A DNA stretch of 64,000 nucleotides from the NCBI RefSeq assembly GCF_003855095.1, contig NZ_CP033972.1, forward strand, positions 4,030,001 through 4,094,000, given 5' to 3'. Positions 18,132 to 27,335 of this stretch are shown one piece after another. The notes below the pieces were generated by a model. That model saw only the letters and a list, made by a program, of their open reading frames with translations. It had not been told where the DNA came from and made no database searches. Source of the DNA: Gordonia insulae. GTDB lineage: Bacteria; Actinomycetota; Actinomycetes; Mycobacteriales; Mycobacteriaceae. The translations under genes were made by a program, and so were the position numbers. Each line of letters begins with the position of its first letter. The stretch's first letter is position 1.

Positions 18132-18253
18132 GTGAGGCTCAGCGCCTCGCAGCGAGCTCCCAGCAACGGTCGATCCGACCGCAAGGTTGGCCGGGCATTG
18201 TCAATGGTGTCAGAGCGAGCCGACACCGGCCGGACCAACACGAAGGGGCTACG

Positions 18254-18367
18254 ATGCCGACAAACAACCGAAACACTCAGCGCACCAACAACAACCAGCC
18301 TCACCGCCGACGCCGCGTGCGCAAGTTCGATCAGCGCACCCGCCGCTGGAACTGGGTCTGGCAGTGA
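18254..18367 (+). CDS. Small basic protein, 37 residues
   Basis: A short frame, ATG preceded by GAAGGGG at good spacing, encoding MPTNNRNTQRTNNNQPHRRR followed by a basic, Trp-rich tail ending RRWNWVWQ. Charge is strongly positive (about a third Arg/Lys) with an Asn/Gln-rich N-terminus. It is followed by a strong hairpin terminator, which argues for a real transcription unit. I do not recognise the family; a nucleic-acid-binding role is possible from composition only. Confidence 0.6.
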   Translation: MPTNNRNTQRTNNNQPHRRRRVRKFDQRTRRWNWVWQ

Positions 18368-18402
18368 TCTGATCCGGGACGGACGCACACACCTTCCCAC
18401 CC

Positions 18403-18436
18403 GGCCCCGCCGCGACGACGCCGTCGTGGCGGGGCC
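18403..18436. terminator. Strong GC-rich bidirectional terminator hairpin
   Basis: GGCCCCGCC (18403-18411) pairs with GGCGGGGCC (18428-18436), and the inner ACGAC/GTCGT extends the stem. It lies between the convergent small basic gene and the unknown minus-strand gene ending at 18454. Confidence 0.75.
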
Positions 18437-18453
18437 GCGGTCCGTTCCGGGGG

Positions 18454-19419
18454 TCAGGGCCGCGGTCCGATGGTCTTCGGCTTCGGCGGCGTGAAGGATT
18501 CGTTGTCGGGCAGCGGCGTCTCGCCCTTCGCCTCGCCGACCTCCCGTACCGACTTCACCTCTGTCAGCGGCGAGGTCCCCTGACGGGCGAGCGAGTCGTC
18601 GTACCACTCGAACCAGGGGTGATCGTGCTTCCGGTACTCGGCGATGGTCAACGGCTGATGATGCGGCTCATGTCCGGTGAGTGCTTGCCACGCAGCGGAA
18701 TTGACGATGTGCAGCACCGACGCCGCGTGGGCGCTCGGGTGCCAGTTGTCGCGCGATTCGATCGGCGTCGCGATCGATTGCTTGATGGAACCACCCGCAC
18801 CCAACCCCATCCCCGGAGCCATCGCCACGGCCCGAGAGGTGAGGCCCGGCGGACCAGCGACTTCATCGCAAGTTGTTCGCATCCGTGACCTCTCATCCCA
18901 GATCTCCCCGCGCAGCGGGATCACCTCGATCCGGACACTCCCATCGTCAGCACCGGAGAGCTGCTCGGCCACCGAGTACCCCTGGCCCAGCGGGACCGCC
19001 ACGAACTGCCGAACGGTGTGCGGGTCGGTACGGAATCCGTCGAGCCATGGTTGGATCGGCACCTCCACGTAGTCCTCGGTGGCGAAGTCGATGTCCGCCG
19101 AGAGCGGCTCACCGGTCACCGCGTTGATCCCACCGACCCCGATCCGGACGAGAAACGGATAGACGGCGGAGAAGTTGATCCATGACGCCTCGGACTGCCA
19201 CATCGGCAGCACCACGTGACCGGCATCCCAGTGGGCCGGCGCACTCCGACAGTTCCCCGCTGCGACCAGCTCGAAGGAGCCGAGCCCCGGGGGCAGCCCG
19301 TAGGTGGTCTCGTCATCGGGCACGCGCAGGGTGCGGATGAACGAAATGGTCAGGTTGGCGTTGTCGTGGACCTCCGGAAACGAGAATGCGAGGCCACGTT
19401 GTGAGACGGCGACGGCCAT
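18454..19419 (-). CDS. Conserved-looking protein of unknown function
   Basis: A 321-residue soluble protein. The ATG at 19419 is preceded by TGAGGAG at ideal spacing, so longer in-frame extensions are not used. It has no signal peptide or membrane segment; the C-terminal part is rich in His, Trp and Pro (HPWFEWYDD), ending in a Pro/Lys tail. I do not recognise the family. It follows the PBP gene on the same strand by 41 bases and may be co-transcribed with it. Confidence 0.75.
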   Translation of the reverse strand: MAVAVSQRGLAFSFPEVHDNANLTISFIRTLRVPDDETTYGLPPGLGSFELVAAGNCRSAPAHWDAGHVVLPMWQSEASWINFSAVYPFLVRIGVGGINAVTGEPLSADIDFATEDYVEVPIQPWLDGFRTDPHTVRQFVAVPLGQGYSVAEQLSGADDGSVRIEVIPLRGEIWDERSRMRTTCDEVAGPPGLTSRAVAMAPGMGLGAGGSIKQSIATPIESRDNWHPSAHAASVLHIVNSAAWQALTGHEPHHQPLTIAEYRKHDHPWFEWYDDSLARQGTSPLTEVKSVREVGEAKGETPLPDNESFTPPKPKTIGPRP

Positions 19420-19460
19420 GGCGGGCTCCTCACGAGTGGGACACCCATGGTAGGCCCGGG

Positions 19461-21236
19461 CTACGACAGCAGCGGCCGCAGAAACCGACCGGTCACCGAC
19501 ACCGCAGGTTCCGACGACCCGCCGCCCACCACGAGGGTCGCGAACGCGAGGTCGCCGACGATCCCGGCGAACCATCCGTGCGGATTCGTGTTGTCCCCGT
19601 ACTCGGCGGTCCCGGTCTTGCCGCCCAACCCGGGCACATCGCGCAGCGCCGTGGCCGTTCCCGAGGTCACCGTCTGCCGCATCATGGAACGCAGATCATC
19701 GACGACATCGGGTGCGAGGCGTTCGGTCGGCGTGTCGGAGGTGGTCCGCTGACCGGAGATCAGCTGTGGTGTGACGGTCTCGCCGCGCGCGAGACTCGCC
19801 TCGGCGACGGCCAGGCCGAAAGGACTGACCGCCACGGTGCCCTGCCCGATGCCGTTCTCCACCCGGAGGGCAGGGGTGTCGGCGTCGGGCACACGACCCG
19901 TGACCGTGGTGATCCCGGGAATCACGTAGTCGACGCCGATGCCGAGTTCTCGAGCCGCCACCGGTAGCGCGTCGGCGGGCAGGCGATTCGCCAGGGCGCC
20001 CATCGTGGTGTTGCACGAGTGGGCGAACGCCGACGACAGCGGGATGCTGCCGAGGTCGAAATCGTCCTCGTTCGGGATGGTGCGGCCCTCGATGGTCGCC
20101 CGCCCCGGGCACGGCAGCGCGGTCTGGGGGCGAACGGTGCCGCGTGCGAGCCCGGCCGCCGTGGTGACGGTCTTGAACGTCGATCCCGGCGGATACAGCC
20201 CCGAAAGGGCGATCGCCCCGGATCGGTCTGCGGCCGGATTCTGGGCGACGGCCACGATCGCGCCCGTCGAGGGTGCGATCGCCACCAGCACCGCCGGTCG
20301 GCGTTCGGCATCGACGGCACGTTGCGCCCGGGTCTGGATGTCCCGGTCGAGCCCCGTGCGGACGGGCGGAGTCGGTTGCGGCGAAACCTGTTTCAGCAGG
20401 TCTGTCGGTGTACCGTCTGCATCGACGAGACTGACCGACCAGCCCGCGGTTCGCGTGATCGTCTCACGCCACACGTCCTCGAGGCCCGCCATCGCAGGCG
20501 AATGCAGCGCTCGGGTGGCGCTCAGCAGGGCTCCCTGGTCGGAGATGGTCACTCCGTCAATGGCTTTGAGTGACCTTTCGACGGCAGCGAGGTCGCGCGA
20601 GCGCAAGCGGATCACGGTCTGCACGGCGTCGGTCGACGCGGCGAACTGACGACGGATCCCGGCGCCGGTCATGCCGGGCTCGACTGTGCGGAGTACGGCG
20701 GCGACGCGGTCGGCGGAATCGACGTGGTCTCGGTGCAGCCCGATCAGTGACACGGGCTGCCAGGTCATGAGTGGCCGGCCGTTCCGGTCGAGGACCGGGG
20801 TCCGATAGTCCATGTCGTCGCTGTACGAGAAGGTCTGCCCGTTGCGCAGGGATGGATGCAGGACATCGGGCTGCCACCGGATGAGCCACGCCGAGTCCTG
20901 CTTCTCCAGTGCCGCAGTCGACTGGTATCGCACCGTCCGGTCGTCGCGGATCGTCCAACCGTAGTCGATGGTGCCGGTGACCTTCTTGTCGTCGATCATG
21001 CTGCCGGACGCGGTCAGCCGCGCGTGCTCGCCCATCCCGTCGAGCATGGACTGGATCGCCGGACGTGCGGCGCGGGAATCGGTGGTGAGGCCCGCCGCGG
21101 CCGCGACGTCACCGCGCGAGAGCGCGTCGGCGAACCCGGTCACCACGTCGTCCGGCGAATCCGACCGCAGGAAGCACCCCGTCGCCGCACCCAGCACCAC
21201 GACACACACCACCACCAGTCCCACCCAACGACTCAT
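19461..21236 (-). CDS. Penicillin-binding protein, lipoprotein type with NTF2-like (MecA_N) domain
   Basis: A 591-residue cell-wall transpeptidase. A short signal peptide ends in the lipobox GAATGC (Cys21). An NTF2-like MecA_N domain follows (about 28-135), then a class B dimerisation region, then the transpeptidase domain with all three motifs: S352TFK, S407CN and K540TG. It corresponds to the PBP-lipo class of mycobacteria, which crosslinks peptidoglycan at the outer membrane face. The ATG is 21236; the frame runs further upstream but only into non-coding sequence. A beta-lactamase-like gene and a LysR regulator lie just upstream on the same strand. Confidence 0.92.
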   Translation of the reverse strand: MSRWVGLVVVCVVVLGAATGCFLRSDSPDDVVTGFADALSRGDVAAAAGLTTDSRAARPAIQSMLDGMGEHARLTASGSMIDDKKVTGTIDYGWTIRDDRTVRYQSTAALEKQDSAWLIRWQPDVLHPSLRNGQTFSYSDDMDYRTPVLDRNGRPLMTWQPVSLIGLHRDHVDSADRVAAVLRTVEPGMTGAGIRRQFAASTDAVQTVIRLRSRDLAAVERSLKAIDGVTISDQGALLSATRALHSPAMAGLEDVWRETITRTAGWSVSLVDADGTPTDLLKQVSPQPTPPVRTGLDRDIQTRAQRAVDAERRPAVLVAIAPSTGAIVAVAQNPAADRSGAIALSGLYPPGSTFKTVTTAAGLARGTVRPQTALPCPGRATIEGRTIPNEDDFDLGSIPLSSAFAHSCNTTMGALANRLPADALPVAARELGIGVDYVIPGITTVTGRVPDADTPALRVENGIGQGTVAVSPFGLAVAEASLARGETVTPQLISGQRTTSDTPTERLAPDVVDDLRSMMRQTVTSGTATALRDVPGLGGKTGTAEYGDNTNPHGWFAGIVGDLAFATLVVGGGSSEPAVSVTGRFLRPLLS

Positions 21237-21336
21237 GTCTGCAGCCAACCGTCTGACAACTGCGGGAACAAGGTCGCGACATGCCCGCGGCACATAGCGT
21301 TTTGCTATCACCGCAGGTGAGGCGCGGTGTGAATGG

Positions 21337-22242
21337 CTATGTCGGCAGGCGCAACTCGGTGACGACCGCGCGCGCCACTCGGCCGATGGCCCGATCCACC
21401 TCGGGCAGTGACGGATCGGACCGCGCGCTCTTGGTGAACACCGCGATCGCGACGGGATGCTCGCCGGGGAACTCGACGACGCCGATCTCGTTGCGGATTG
21501 CGGCCAGCGTGCCTGTCTTGCCGGCCACGGCGACGTGGCGGAACGGGAACCCGGATGCGAGTCGGGAGCGCAACACCTGCGCGCGCATCGTCGCGCGGAT
21601 GAAGTCGCACGTCTCGGGCACCGCCACGTCATCTCGCCACAGTGCCGCGAGCAGTGAGGTGCAGTCTCGTGGTGTCGACGCACTCGAGTAGGCGGCGTCG
21701 TACGCCGACACGTCGGCGTCGACATCCGGATCAGACAGCGCGGCAAAGGCTTCGGCGACCGTGCTGGTCCCCGTCTCACTCTGCAGGCGCGCGTGGAGCT
21801 CCCGCATGCCGCCCACGATGCGGGTGTGCGCGAGGCGGAGGTCGGCGAGGTCGGCGAGAACCGTGTCGAGTCCCACGCGGGTGAGGATGACGTCGGCGGC
21901 CACGTTGTCCGACACGGTCATCATCGATGTCGCCAGATCCCGCCAGCTCATCCGCACCGGGTCGTGCAGCAGCGCCAGGCCGGTGGCTCCCGACGACCAC
22001 TCGTCCGGGGCGACCTCGACCTGCTCCGACATGTCGAGCTCACCGCGATCCGACATGCGGCACAGCGAGATCATCAGCGGCAATTTGTACACCGAGGCGA
22101 GGACGACAGGGGCGTCCGCGCCCGCGCCGAACGCGTGATCGGGGCGGCCCAGCGACTCCGCGTGCACCCAACCCGCGCAGCCGGCGTCGGCCAGGATGGC
22201 CGTCACCTCGCGGGTCAGGCGATCATGAATCGTCCGGTTCAT
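21337..22242 (-). CDS. Class A beta-lactamase-like serine hydrolase without signal peptide
   Basis: A 301-residue protein with the penicillin-recognising motifs S50VYK, S111DN and K242TG in normal order and spacing. Two features are unusual: no signal peptide or lipobox is present, and the omega-loop region (around residues 165-190, before STPRD) lacks an ExxLN motif that would supply the deacylating Glu166 of true class A enzymes. It may therefore be a poor beta-lactamase, a cytosolic hydrolase or a binding protein. Its ATG overlaps the stop of the LysR gene by four bases (ATGA), so both are translated together. Confidence 0.87.
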   Translation of the reverse strand: MNRTIHDRLTREVTAILADAGCAGWVHAESLGRPDHAFGAGADAPVVLASVYKLPLMISLCRMSDRGELDMSEQVEVAPDEWSSGATGLALLHDPVRMSWRDLATSMMTVSDNVAADVILTRVGLDTVLADLADLRLAHTRIVGGMRELHARLQSETGTSTVAEAFAALSDPDVDADVSAYDAAYSSASTPRDCTSLLAALWRDDVAVPETCDFIRATMRAQVLRSRLASGFPFRHVAVAGKTGTLAAIRNEIGVVEFPGEHPVAIAVFTKSARSDPSLPEVDRAIGRVARAVVTELRLPT

Positions 22243-23129
22243 CCCGCGTACCCACTACCGGCGACGTGACTTCGCAGGGCCGACGTGAGTTCGCCGGTGA
22301 GCGCGGCATGGTCCGGGCTCCGGTGAATCACCTTGAGCCGCAACGCGGTGACATCGTCGGACATGGTGACACAGCGAACGGATGCCACAGCCGCGAACAG
22401 TTCCCGATGCGCGGTCAGCCCGAACGCGGAACCGCCGGTCACTGCCGCGACCAGTTCCGTGTCGGAGGCGATGGGCCGGGCAGCCGAGTCGAGTCCGTGT
22501 TCGCGGAGTCCGTCGAGCAGCTGATCGTGGGCCGGCGGATTCCACGCCCGCGGCGGCAGGCACAGTGACAGATCGGCCAGCTGACGAAGGCGCGGCCGGG
22601 CAGCGGAGGCGGCGGCGTGGTCGGCGGGGACCACCACCCACCGTGGCAGGCGGACCACCGTACCGGCCGTCAACGTGCCCGTGACGCAGGGATGATCGAT
22701 GACGGCGACGTCAAGGCTCCCCGCGATCACCTGGGCCACCAGCCCGGATGCGGGTTCGGTGACCATGTCCTGATCGGTGGCCGTTGCGGCGACCTGCGCC
22801 GCGCACACCGCGGTGAGCGCGGCGCCCAACTGCGGAACAGCGCCCCAACGCAGGACGTCGGCGCGGTCTGCCAGGCGACGTGCCTCGGCCGTGAGGCGCC
22901 GGGCGTCGTCGACCAGAAGTCGGGCGCGCGGGAGGAGTTCGCGCCCGGCCGGCGTCAGATCCGCGCCACGCGAGGTGCGGCGGATCAATGCCACCCCGAG
23001 TTCCTTCTCCAGCCTGCGCAAGCCTTGCGAGACCGGCGGCTGCGTCATCTCGAGCCGCGCAGCCGCATCGCCGAAATGTCCCTCTTCGGCGACAGCGACA
23101 AAGAAATTCAGGTGCCTGACGAGATCCAC
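22239..23129 (-). CDS. LysR-family transcriptional regulator
   Basis: A 296-residue LysR protein with the N-terminal winged HTH (AVAEEGHFGDAAARLEMTQP, PPVSQGLRRLEKELG) and the type 2 periplasmic-binding-like effector domain. It is translationally coupled to the beta-lactamase-like gene. AmpR-type LysR regulators of beta-lactamases are usually divergent from their target; here both are in one transcript, so the regulator would control its own operon (inference). Confidence 0.9.
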   Translation of the reverse strand: MDLVRHLNFFVAVAEEGHFGDAAARLEMTQPPVSQGLRRLEKELGVALIRRTSRGADLTPAGRELLPRARLLVDDARRLTAEARRLADRADVLRWGAVPQLGAALTAVCAAQVAATATDQDMVTEPASGLVAQVIAGSLDVAVIDHPCVTGTLTAGTVVRLPRWVVVPADHAAASAARPRLRQLADLSLCLPPRAWNPPAHDQLLDGLREHGLDSAARPIASDTELVAAVTGGSAFGLTAHRELFAAVASVRCVTMSDDVTALRLKVIHRSPDHAALTGELTSALRSHVAGSGYAG

Positions 23130-23154
23130 GAGGTCAGCATGGCACGACCGGTGG

Positions 23155-24885
23155 TCAAGAATTCTCCGCCCGCCACGTCACCGTGACCGGCACCTGGTCA
23201 TCCCATGGCTGCCTCGTGACGAGATCCGCGACATTCACGTAGCCGCGCTCGAACTCGCCGACGGCGGGATCGACCAACCGATACTCCTGGGTCTGTCGAT
23301 GGATCGGCTGGGCATCGAGCAGGACGATCCGCACCTCACCGGGCTCGAACCGGCACCGGCGTTGCAGCGACTCGATGAGTTGCTCGTTGGAGAGGTGGCC
23401 GTCGCCGAAGTTCCATCCCATCGCTGTGCTGCAGATCCGCTCCCCGTCGGTGAGCACGTAGCCGCTCTCGTCGAACGGCGTCATCGCCCGATGCGCCAAC
23501 GTGAACAGCGCCCGACCGTGACTGTTGAACGAGCGGAACGCATATCCCATGTACAGCGGGATCTGCGCCGCCTCGGGGCTGCCGTAGAACCGTTCGAGTT
23601 GTGCTGCGGGCATCGACGCGATCGCGACGATACCGTTCTCGATCTTCGCCGACGCCGACGGCTTGATGCACCAGAGTCCGGTGTCCCAATTGCCTGCGTA
23701 GTACCGCATCCCGGGCAGGAAGGACACCTTGCGCGGCATCAGGTTTCCGATGACGACCGTTCCGGCGGACACCACGAACAACAGCACCGGCCAGGGGGAC
23801 GTCAGGTCGCCGAGCCCGATGTCGGCATGACCGACGAACACCGCGAGCACGCCGAACATCATGAAGACATTCCATTCCAGCGGCACACCCATCGGGATCG
23901 ACGACAGGATGCCGAAGTGGAAGATGAGCATGATGGTCGCGGCGACGGCCGTCAGCCAACCGCCGCCGGAGAAGAACAGCACGATGGGCACACACATCTC
24001 GATGACGGTCGAGAAGTGTGCGATCCACCTCGACCGCCGACCGGGTCGGAGGTCATCGGGGAAGTGCTCGAAGAACTTCCGCTTGACGGCCGGTGAGCGC
24101 CAGATCGGGTTGTTCGACATCATCGTGGCGATGACGAAGGGGAAGTGCTTGTTCAGTTTCGACGTCGCCGCACCGACCCAGATGCACAGGAAGATCAACT
24201 TGGCGCCGATGATCATGTCGACGCCGGCGAACAGGAACGTCACCGTGAGCGCGCCGTAGACCTCGCCCCGGGCCGCCAGGAAAATCGTCTTGTCGCGCAA
24301 CGCGAGTACGGCGAGGAGCGCGAGGATCGTCCAGATCTTCCACGTCGGCAGGAGACCGACGGTGGTGTCGAGGGCGGGGATCGCACCGGTTCCGGAACTG
24401 AACAGGGCGACCAGGATCATGACGAGGAACGCCGCGTAGAGCAGCGCGTCGAACGGTTGTCGGGTGTCGCCGGCGGTGAGGGGGATGCGCGGCCAGGGTG
24501 GTTGGCGAATCGTCTTGGGTCGCAGCCAGTAGAGGATCGAGCCGAGTGGTGGGAAGAACCGGTTGTTCAGCGGCCCGAACCCGCAGCCGAGTCCGACGAC
24601 CTCGAACAGCATCGTGTAGAGCACGACCTTCTGGAAGACGATCGGCTCGTTGTACCAGGAGGTGACGTCGAAGAAGCCGTCGATGCCGGGCGTGGCGATC
24701 ACGATGATCCACGCGAGCAGGATGTACAGCAGGATCTTGCCGACGTAGAACAGGTGCAGCGCGACCGGTGTCCCGAAACCCACCTCGGCCCAGTGCCGGG
24801 CCATCGGCCGGATCTTCTCCGCCCGCGTGCCCTGACTCCAGGTCGGGAAGTCGATCTCCGGCGTGTTCTGCTTCAGGAATCCCAC
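23155..24885 (-). CDS. DUF3556 family multi-pass membrane protein
   Basis: A 576-residue polytopic membrane protein with about ten hydrophobic segments between residues 35 and 400 and a soluble C-terminal third (about 420-576). The opening GFLKQNTPEIDFPTW and HWAEVGFGTP match the DUF3556 family of mycolic-acid bacteria; function unknown. I chose GTG 24885 because TAGCTT lies seven bases upstream and homologs start with GFLK; ATG 25017 is possible but would encode an unlikely leader. A perfect 7+7 palindrome sits in the promoter. Confidence 0.8.
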   Translation of the reverse strand: MGFLKQNTPEIDFPTWSQGTRAEKIRPMARHWAEVGFGTPVALHLFYVGKILLYILLAWIIVIATPGIDGFFDVTSWYNEPIVFQKVVLYTMLFEVVGLGCGFGPLNNRFFPPLGSILYWLRPKTIRQPPWPRIPLTAGDTRQPFDALLYAAFLVMILVALFSSGTGAIPALDTTVGLLPTWKIWTILALLAVLALRDKTIFLAARGEVYGALTVTFLFAGVDMIIGAKLIFLCIWVGAATSKLNKHFPFVIATMMSNNPIWRSPAVKRKFFEHFPDDLRPGRRSRWIAHFSTVIEMCVPIVLFFSGGGWLTAVAATIMLIFHFGILSSIPMGVPLEWNVFMMFGVLAVFVGHADIGLGDLTSPWPVLLFVVSAGTVVIGNLMPRKVSFLPGMRYYAGNWDTGLWCIKPSASAKIENGIVAIASMPAAQLERFYGSPEAAQIPLYMGYAFRSFNSHGRALFTLAHRAMTPFDESGYVLTDGERICSTAMGWNFGDGHLSNEQLIESLQRRCRFEPGEVRIVLLDAQPIHRQTQEYRLVDPAVGEFERGYVNVADLVTRQPWDDQVPVTVTWRAENS

Positions 24886-24892
24886 CGTTGCG

Positions 24893-24920
24893 AAGCTAGC
24901 AAACCAAGCTAGTGCTTGGT
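24893..24920 (-). promoter_or_regulatory. Leaderless promoter with 18-base palindromic operator
   Basis: On the minus strand TAGCTT (24898-24893) is seven bases before GTG 24885. Immediately upstream, ACCAAGC-TAGT-GCTTGGT (24903-24920) is a perfect inverted repeat with a four-base centre, sitting at the -35 position. Its shape is that of a TetR-family operator. The regulator is not adjacent. Confidence 0.65.
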
Positions 24921-25090
24921 AGGGGTTCGGCGTCGCGCAGGACCCGATGCCGGTGGTCCACAACCAGTCTGTGTGAGCCGACAAAATGCGGTTGACCGTC
25001 GCAAATACCCGCTTCATCCGTGCTTGGATATCCCGGACGGCGACATTGCTGTCGTGAACCCGCCATTGGCGGTACTCCGGAGGTGTTGAG

Positions 25091-25918
25091 GTGAAACGTG
25101 TGTTCGCGGCAATCGCCGCTCTGTTCGCCCTGTGTCTGATCGTGGCGGGCTGTTCCGGGTCGAGCGACTCTGCGGAGTCCTCGACGACATCGGCGAGCGT
25201 GCAGAGCGCCGGCGGTTCTTGGGACGCGGAAGGCAAACCGGTCAACGGTGGTCCGGCGGGTTCGGATGGGTCGACCGGGTCGAACCTGACCAAGGACTAC
25301 TGCGCCCACAACAAGGATGCGAAGTGCCCGACCGGAAGCTATCTGGGCGCGCACGTCGCCGCGCATGCGAAGAGCGGATCGTGGGATGCCAACGGCAATC
25401 CGGTCAACGGTGGTCCCACCGGCGCGGACGGGTCGACCGGCAACAACAAGACCCAGGAGTATTGCGCCCGCAATCAGGATCCCGCCTGCCCCAAGGGCAG
25501 TTACGTGGCAGCAAATGCGGTCAAGAATCCTGACGGCAGCCACTCCTATGTGAAGTGCGAGGGCACGGTCTGCACGAATCCCAATCATGGTGGCGGCGAG
25601 GGCACCGGCGCCTGGGATGCCGACGGCAAGCCGGTCAACGGCGGCCCGCAGGGCGCCGACGGATCGACCGGCAACAACGTGACGCAGGCCTACTGCGCCC
25701 AGAACCAGGATCCGTCGTGCCCGCAGGGCACCTATGTCGCCCCGAACGCGATCCAGAGTCCCGATGGCGCCAACCGCTATGTGCCGTGCGAGGGTTCGAT
25801 CTGCACCAACCCCAACCACGGCGCCGGCGACGACTCTCCCGCGACCGAGAACGCGCCCGCTCCCGACGACGCCCCGGCAACGACTGACGCACCCGACGGC
25901 GGTGACGGCGGCAACTGA
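25091..25918 (+). CDS. Lipoprotein with three Cys-containing repeats
   Basis: A 275-residue exported lipoprotein: hydrophobic signal sequence and lipobox IVAGC (Cys21), then a Ser/Thr linker. Three similar units follow at about residues 42-88, 96-166 and 172-245; each begins G[SA]WDAxGxPVNGGPxGxDGSTG and contains YCAxNxDxxCPxGxY, and the last two also share CEGxxCTNPNHG. Paired cysteines suggest disulphide-stabilised small domains outside the cell. The tail (250-275) is Asp/Pro/Ala rich. GGAGGT precedes the GTG start. I do not recognise the repeat as a named domain; adhesion or wall binding is a guess. Confidence 0.85.
   Translation: MKRVFAAIAALFALCLIVAGCSGSSDSAESSTTSASVQSAGGSWDAEGKPVNGGPAGSDGSTGSNLTKDYCAHNKDAKCPTGSYLGAHVAAHAKSGSWDANGNPVNGGPTGADGSTGNNKTQEYCARNQDPACPKGSYVAANAVKNPDGSHSYVKCEGTVCTNPNHGGGEGTGAWDADGKPVNGGPQGADGSTGNNVTQAYCAQNQDPSCPQGTYVAPNAIQSPDGANRYVPCEGSICTNPNHGAGDDSPATENAPAPDDAPATTDAPDGGDGGN
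25214..25827 (+). repeat. Three tandem coding repeats (WDAxGxPVNGG units)
   Basis: DNA for the three protein repeats begins near 25214, 25376 and 25604. Units two and three are more alike than unit one, which lacks the CEGxxCTNPNHG tail, suggesting a stepwise expansion. Repeats are diverged at DNA level, so this is not a recent slippage array. Confidence 0.7.
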
Positions 25919-26018
25919 GCGCACGTGCGTGTCGGCCGGCGACGTGCAGAGCGGGACGTCGCCGGCCGATGGCATGATTCGCTTCATCAACCACTCGCAC
26001 TGATCAGGAACCGGAGCG

Positions 26019-27206
26019 ATGACCACAGGTCCTCACCTGACAGCCATGCGCCCGCGCAACCCCGAGGAACCCGGCCGCACCGCGAGCACCTTGGAGCTGT
26101 TCTTCGACCTCGTCTTCGTGGTCGCCGTCAGCATCGCGGCCGTCCAACTGCATCACGCGCTGACCGAGAACCACATCGTTGACGGACTCACGTCATATGC
26201 GATCGTCTTCTTCGGAATCTGGTGGGCGTGGATGAACTTCACCTGGTTCGCCACGTCATTCGGCAGTGATGACTGGCTCTACCGGGTTCTGACATTCGTG
26301 CAGATGGCCGGGGTCCTCGTGCTGGCGGCGGGCGTCGAGCCGGCCTTCGTCGACCGGGATTTCAATCTGCTGGTCTACGGCTACGTCGTCATGCGCGTCG
26401 CGATGGTCGCGCAATGGCTCAGAGCGTCGCGTGCGGCCGGTGAACTACGACGGACCACGCAGTTCTATGCAGCCGGCATCGCGGGTGTGCAAGTGCTCTG
26501 GTTGCTGTGGCTCCTCATTCCCGCGGGGGTCGTCTCCACGATCGGACTGATCGTCTTGATTGCGGCCGAGCTTGCCGTGCCCGTGATATCCGAGCAATGT
26601 GGCACCACCCCGTGGCATCCCCACCACATCACCGAGCGCTACGGACTCTTCACCCTCATCCTGTTGGGAGAGAGTCTTCTCGCGTCGTCGAACGCGATCA
26701 TCGAGGCGTTGCACAGCGACCAGGAACTCGCGCCGCTCATCTCGATCGCAATCCTCACCTTCATCGCCACGGCCGCACTCTGGTGGATCTACTTCTGGCC
26801 GCCGCACCATCGGGCGATCGGCTCACTCGGCCAATCCCTTCGCTACGGATATGTCCACTACTTCGTCTTCGCCGCGGCGGGAGCATTCTCCGCGGGAATC
26901 GAGGTCGAGATCGACGCCCTCACCCACCAGGGCGAACTGACCGAGACGCAGGCATCGTTCACCGTGACCATCCCGATCGCTGTGTTCATCCTCGGGATCT
27001 GGTGGATTGCCATCCGCGACAACGCCGATCGCGTCCTCAACATCGTCGTCCCGATCGGTGCGCTGCTCGTGCTGCTCGATCCTGTGATCCCCATCCCGTT
27101 CGCGCTGACCGCGGTGTTCCTGATCGCCATCGTCGTTGTCCTCGTGGTGCGTCCGCCGCTTCCGGACAGCAACCCGACAACGCCTTTGGATCGCAACGAT
27201 TTATAG
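26019..27206 (+). CDS. LtrA-family membrane protein (low temperature requirement protein A)
   Basis: A 395-residue polytopic membrane protein with about eleven hydrophobic helices and the LtrA hallmark TLELFFDLVFVVAV near the start, plus WWAWMNFTWFA and RYGLFTLILLGES later. LtrA was named from Listeria growth at low temperature but its molecular function is unknown. GGAG lies before the ATG. Monocistronic by position: the upstream gene is 100 bases away and the downstream gene is convergent. Confidence 0.9.
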   Translation: MTTGPHLTAMRPRNPEEPGRTASTLELFFDLVFVVAVSIAAVQLHHALTENHIVDGLTSYAIVFFGIWWAWMNFTWFATSFGSDDWLYRVLTFVQMAGVLVLAAGVEPAFVDRDFNLLVYGYVVMRVAMVAQWLRASRAAGELRRTTQFYAAGIAGVQVLWLLWLLIPAGVVSTIGLIVLIAAELAVPVISEQCGTTPWHPHHITERYGLFTLILLGESLLASSNAIIEALHSDQELAPLISIAILTFIATAALWWIYFWPPHHRAIGSLGQSLRYGYVHYFVFAAAGAFSAGIEVEIDALTHQGELTETQASFTVTIPIAVFILGIWWIAIRDNADRVLNIVVPIGALLVLLDPVIPIPFALTAVFLIAIVVVLVVRPPLPDSNPTTPLDRNDL

Positions 27207-27335
27207 CCTCGGGTAGGTGGGCCCTGCGCCGCGACATCCCGGACCCGCCGTGGGGGTGGGGTTCGCCGGAGTCGACGGGTATGGTGGAGCCGGCTCGGAG
27301 CGGTGGCATCCCGTCGCGGTGAGCCGGACGCTGCG

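Noticed and set aside
25011..25117. Mirror-image starts encoding MKRVFA on both strands near 25017 and 25091
   Set aside because: The DNA is only loosely similar and the minus-strand copy lies upstream of the better leaderless start at 24885, so chance similarity is the simplest view.
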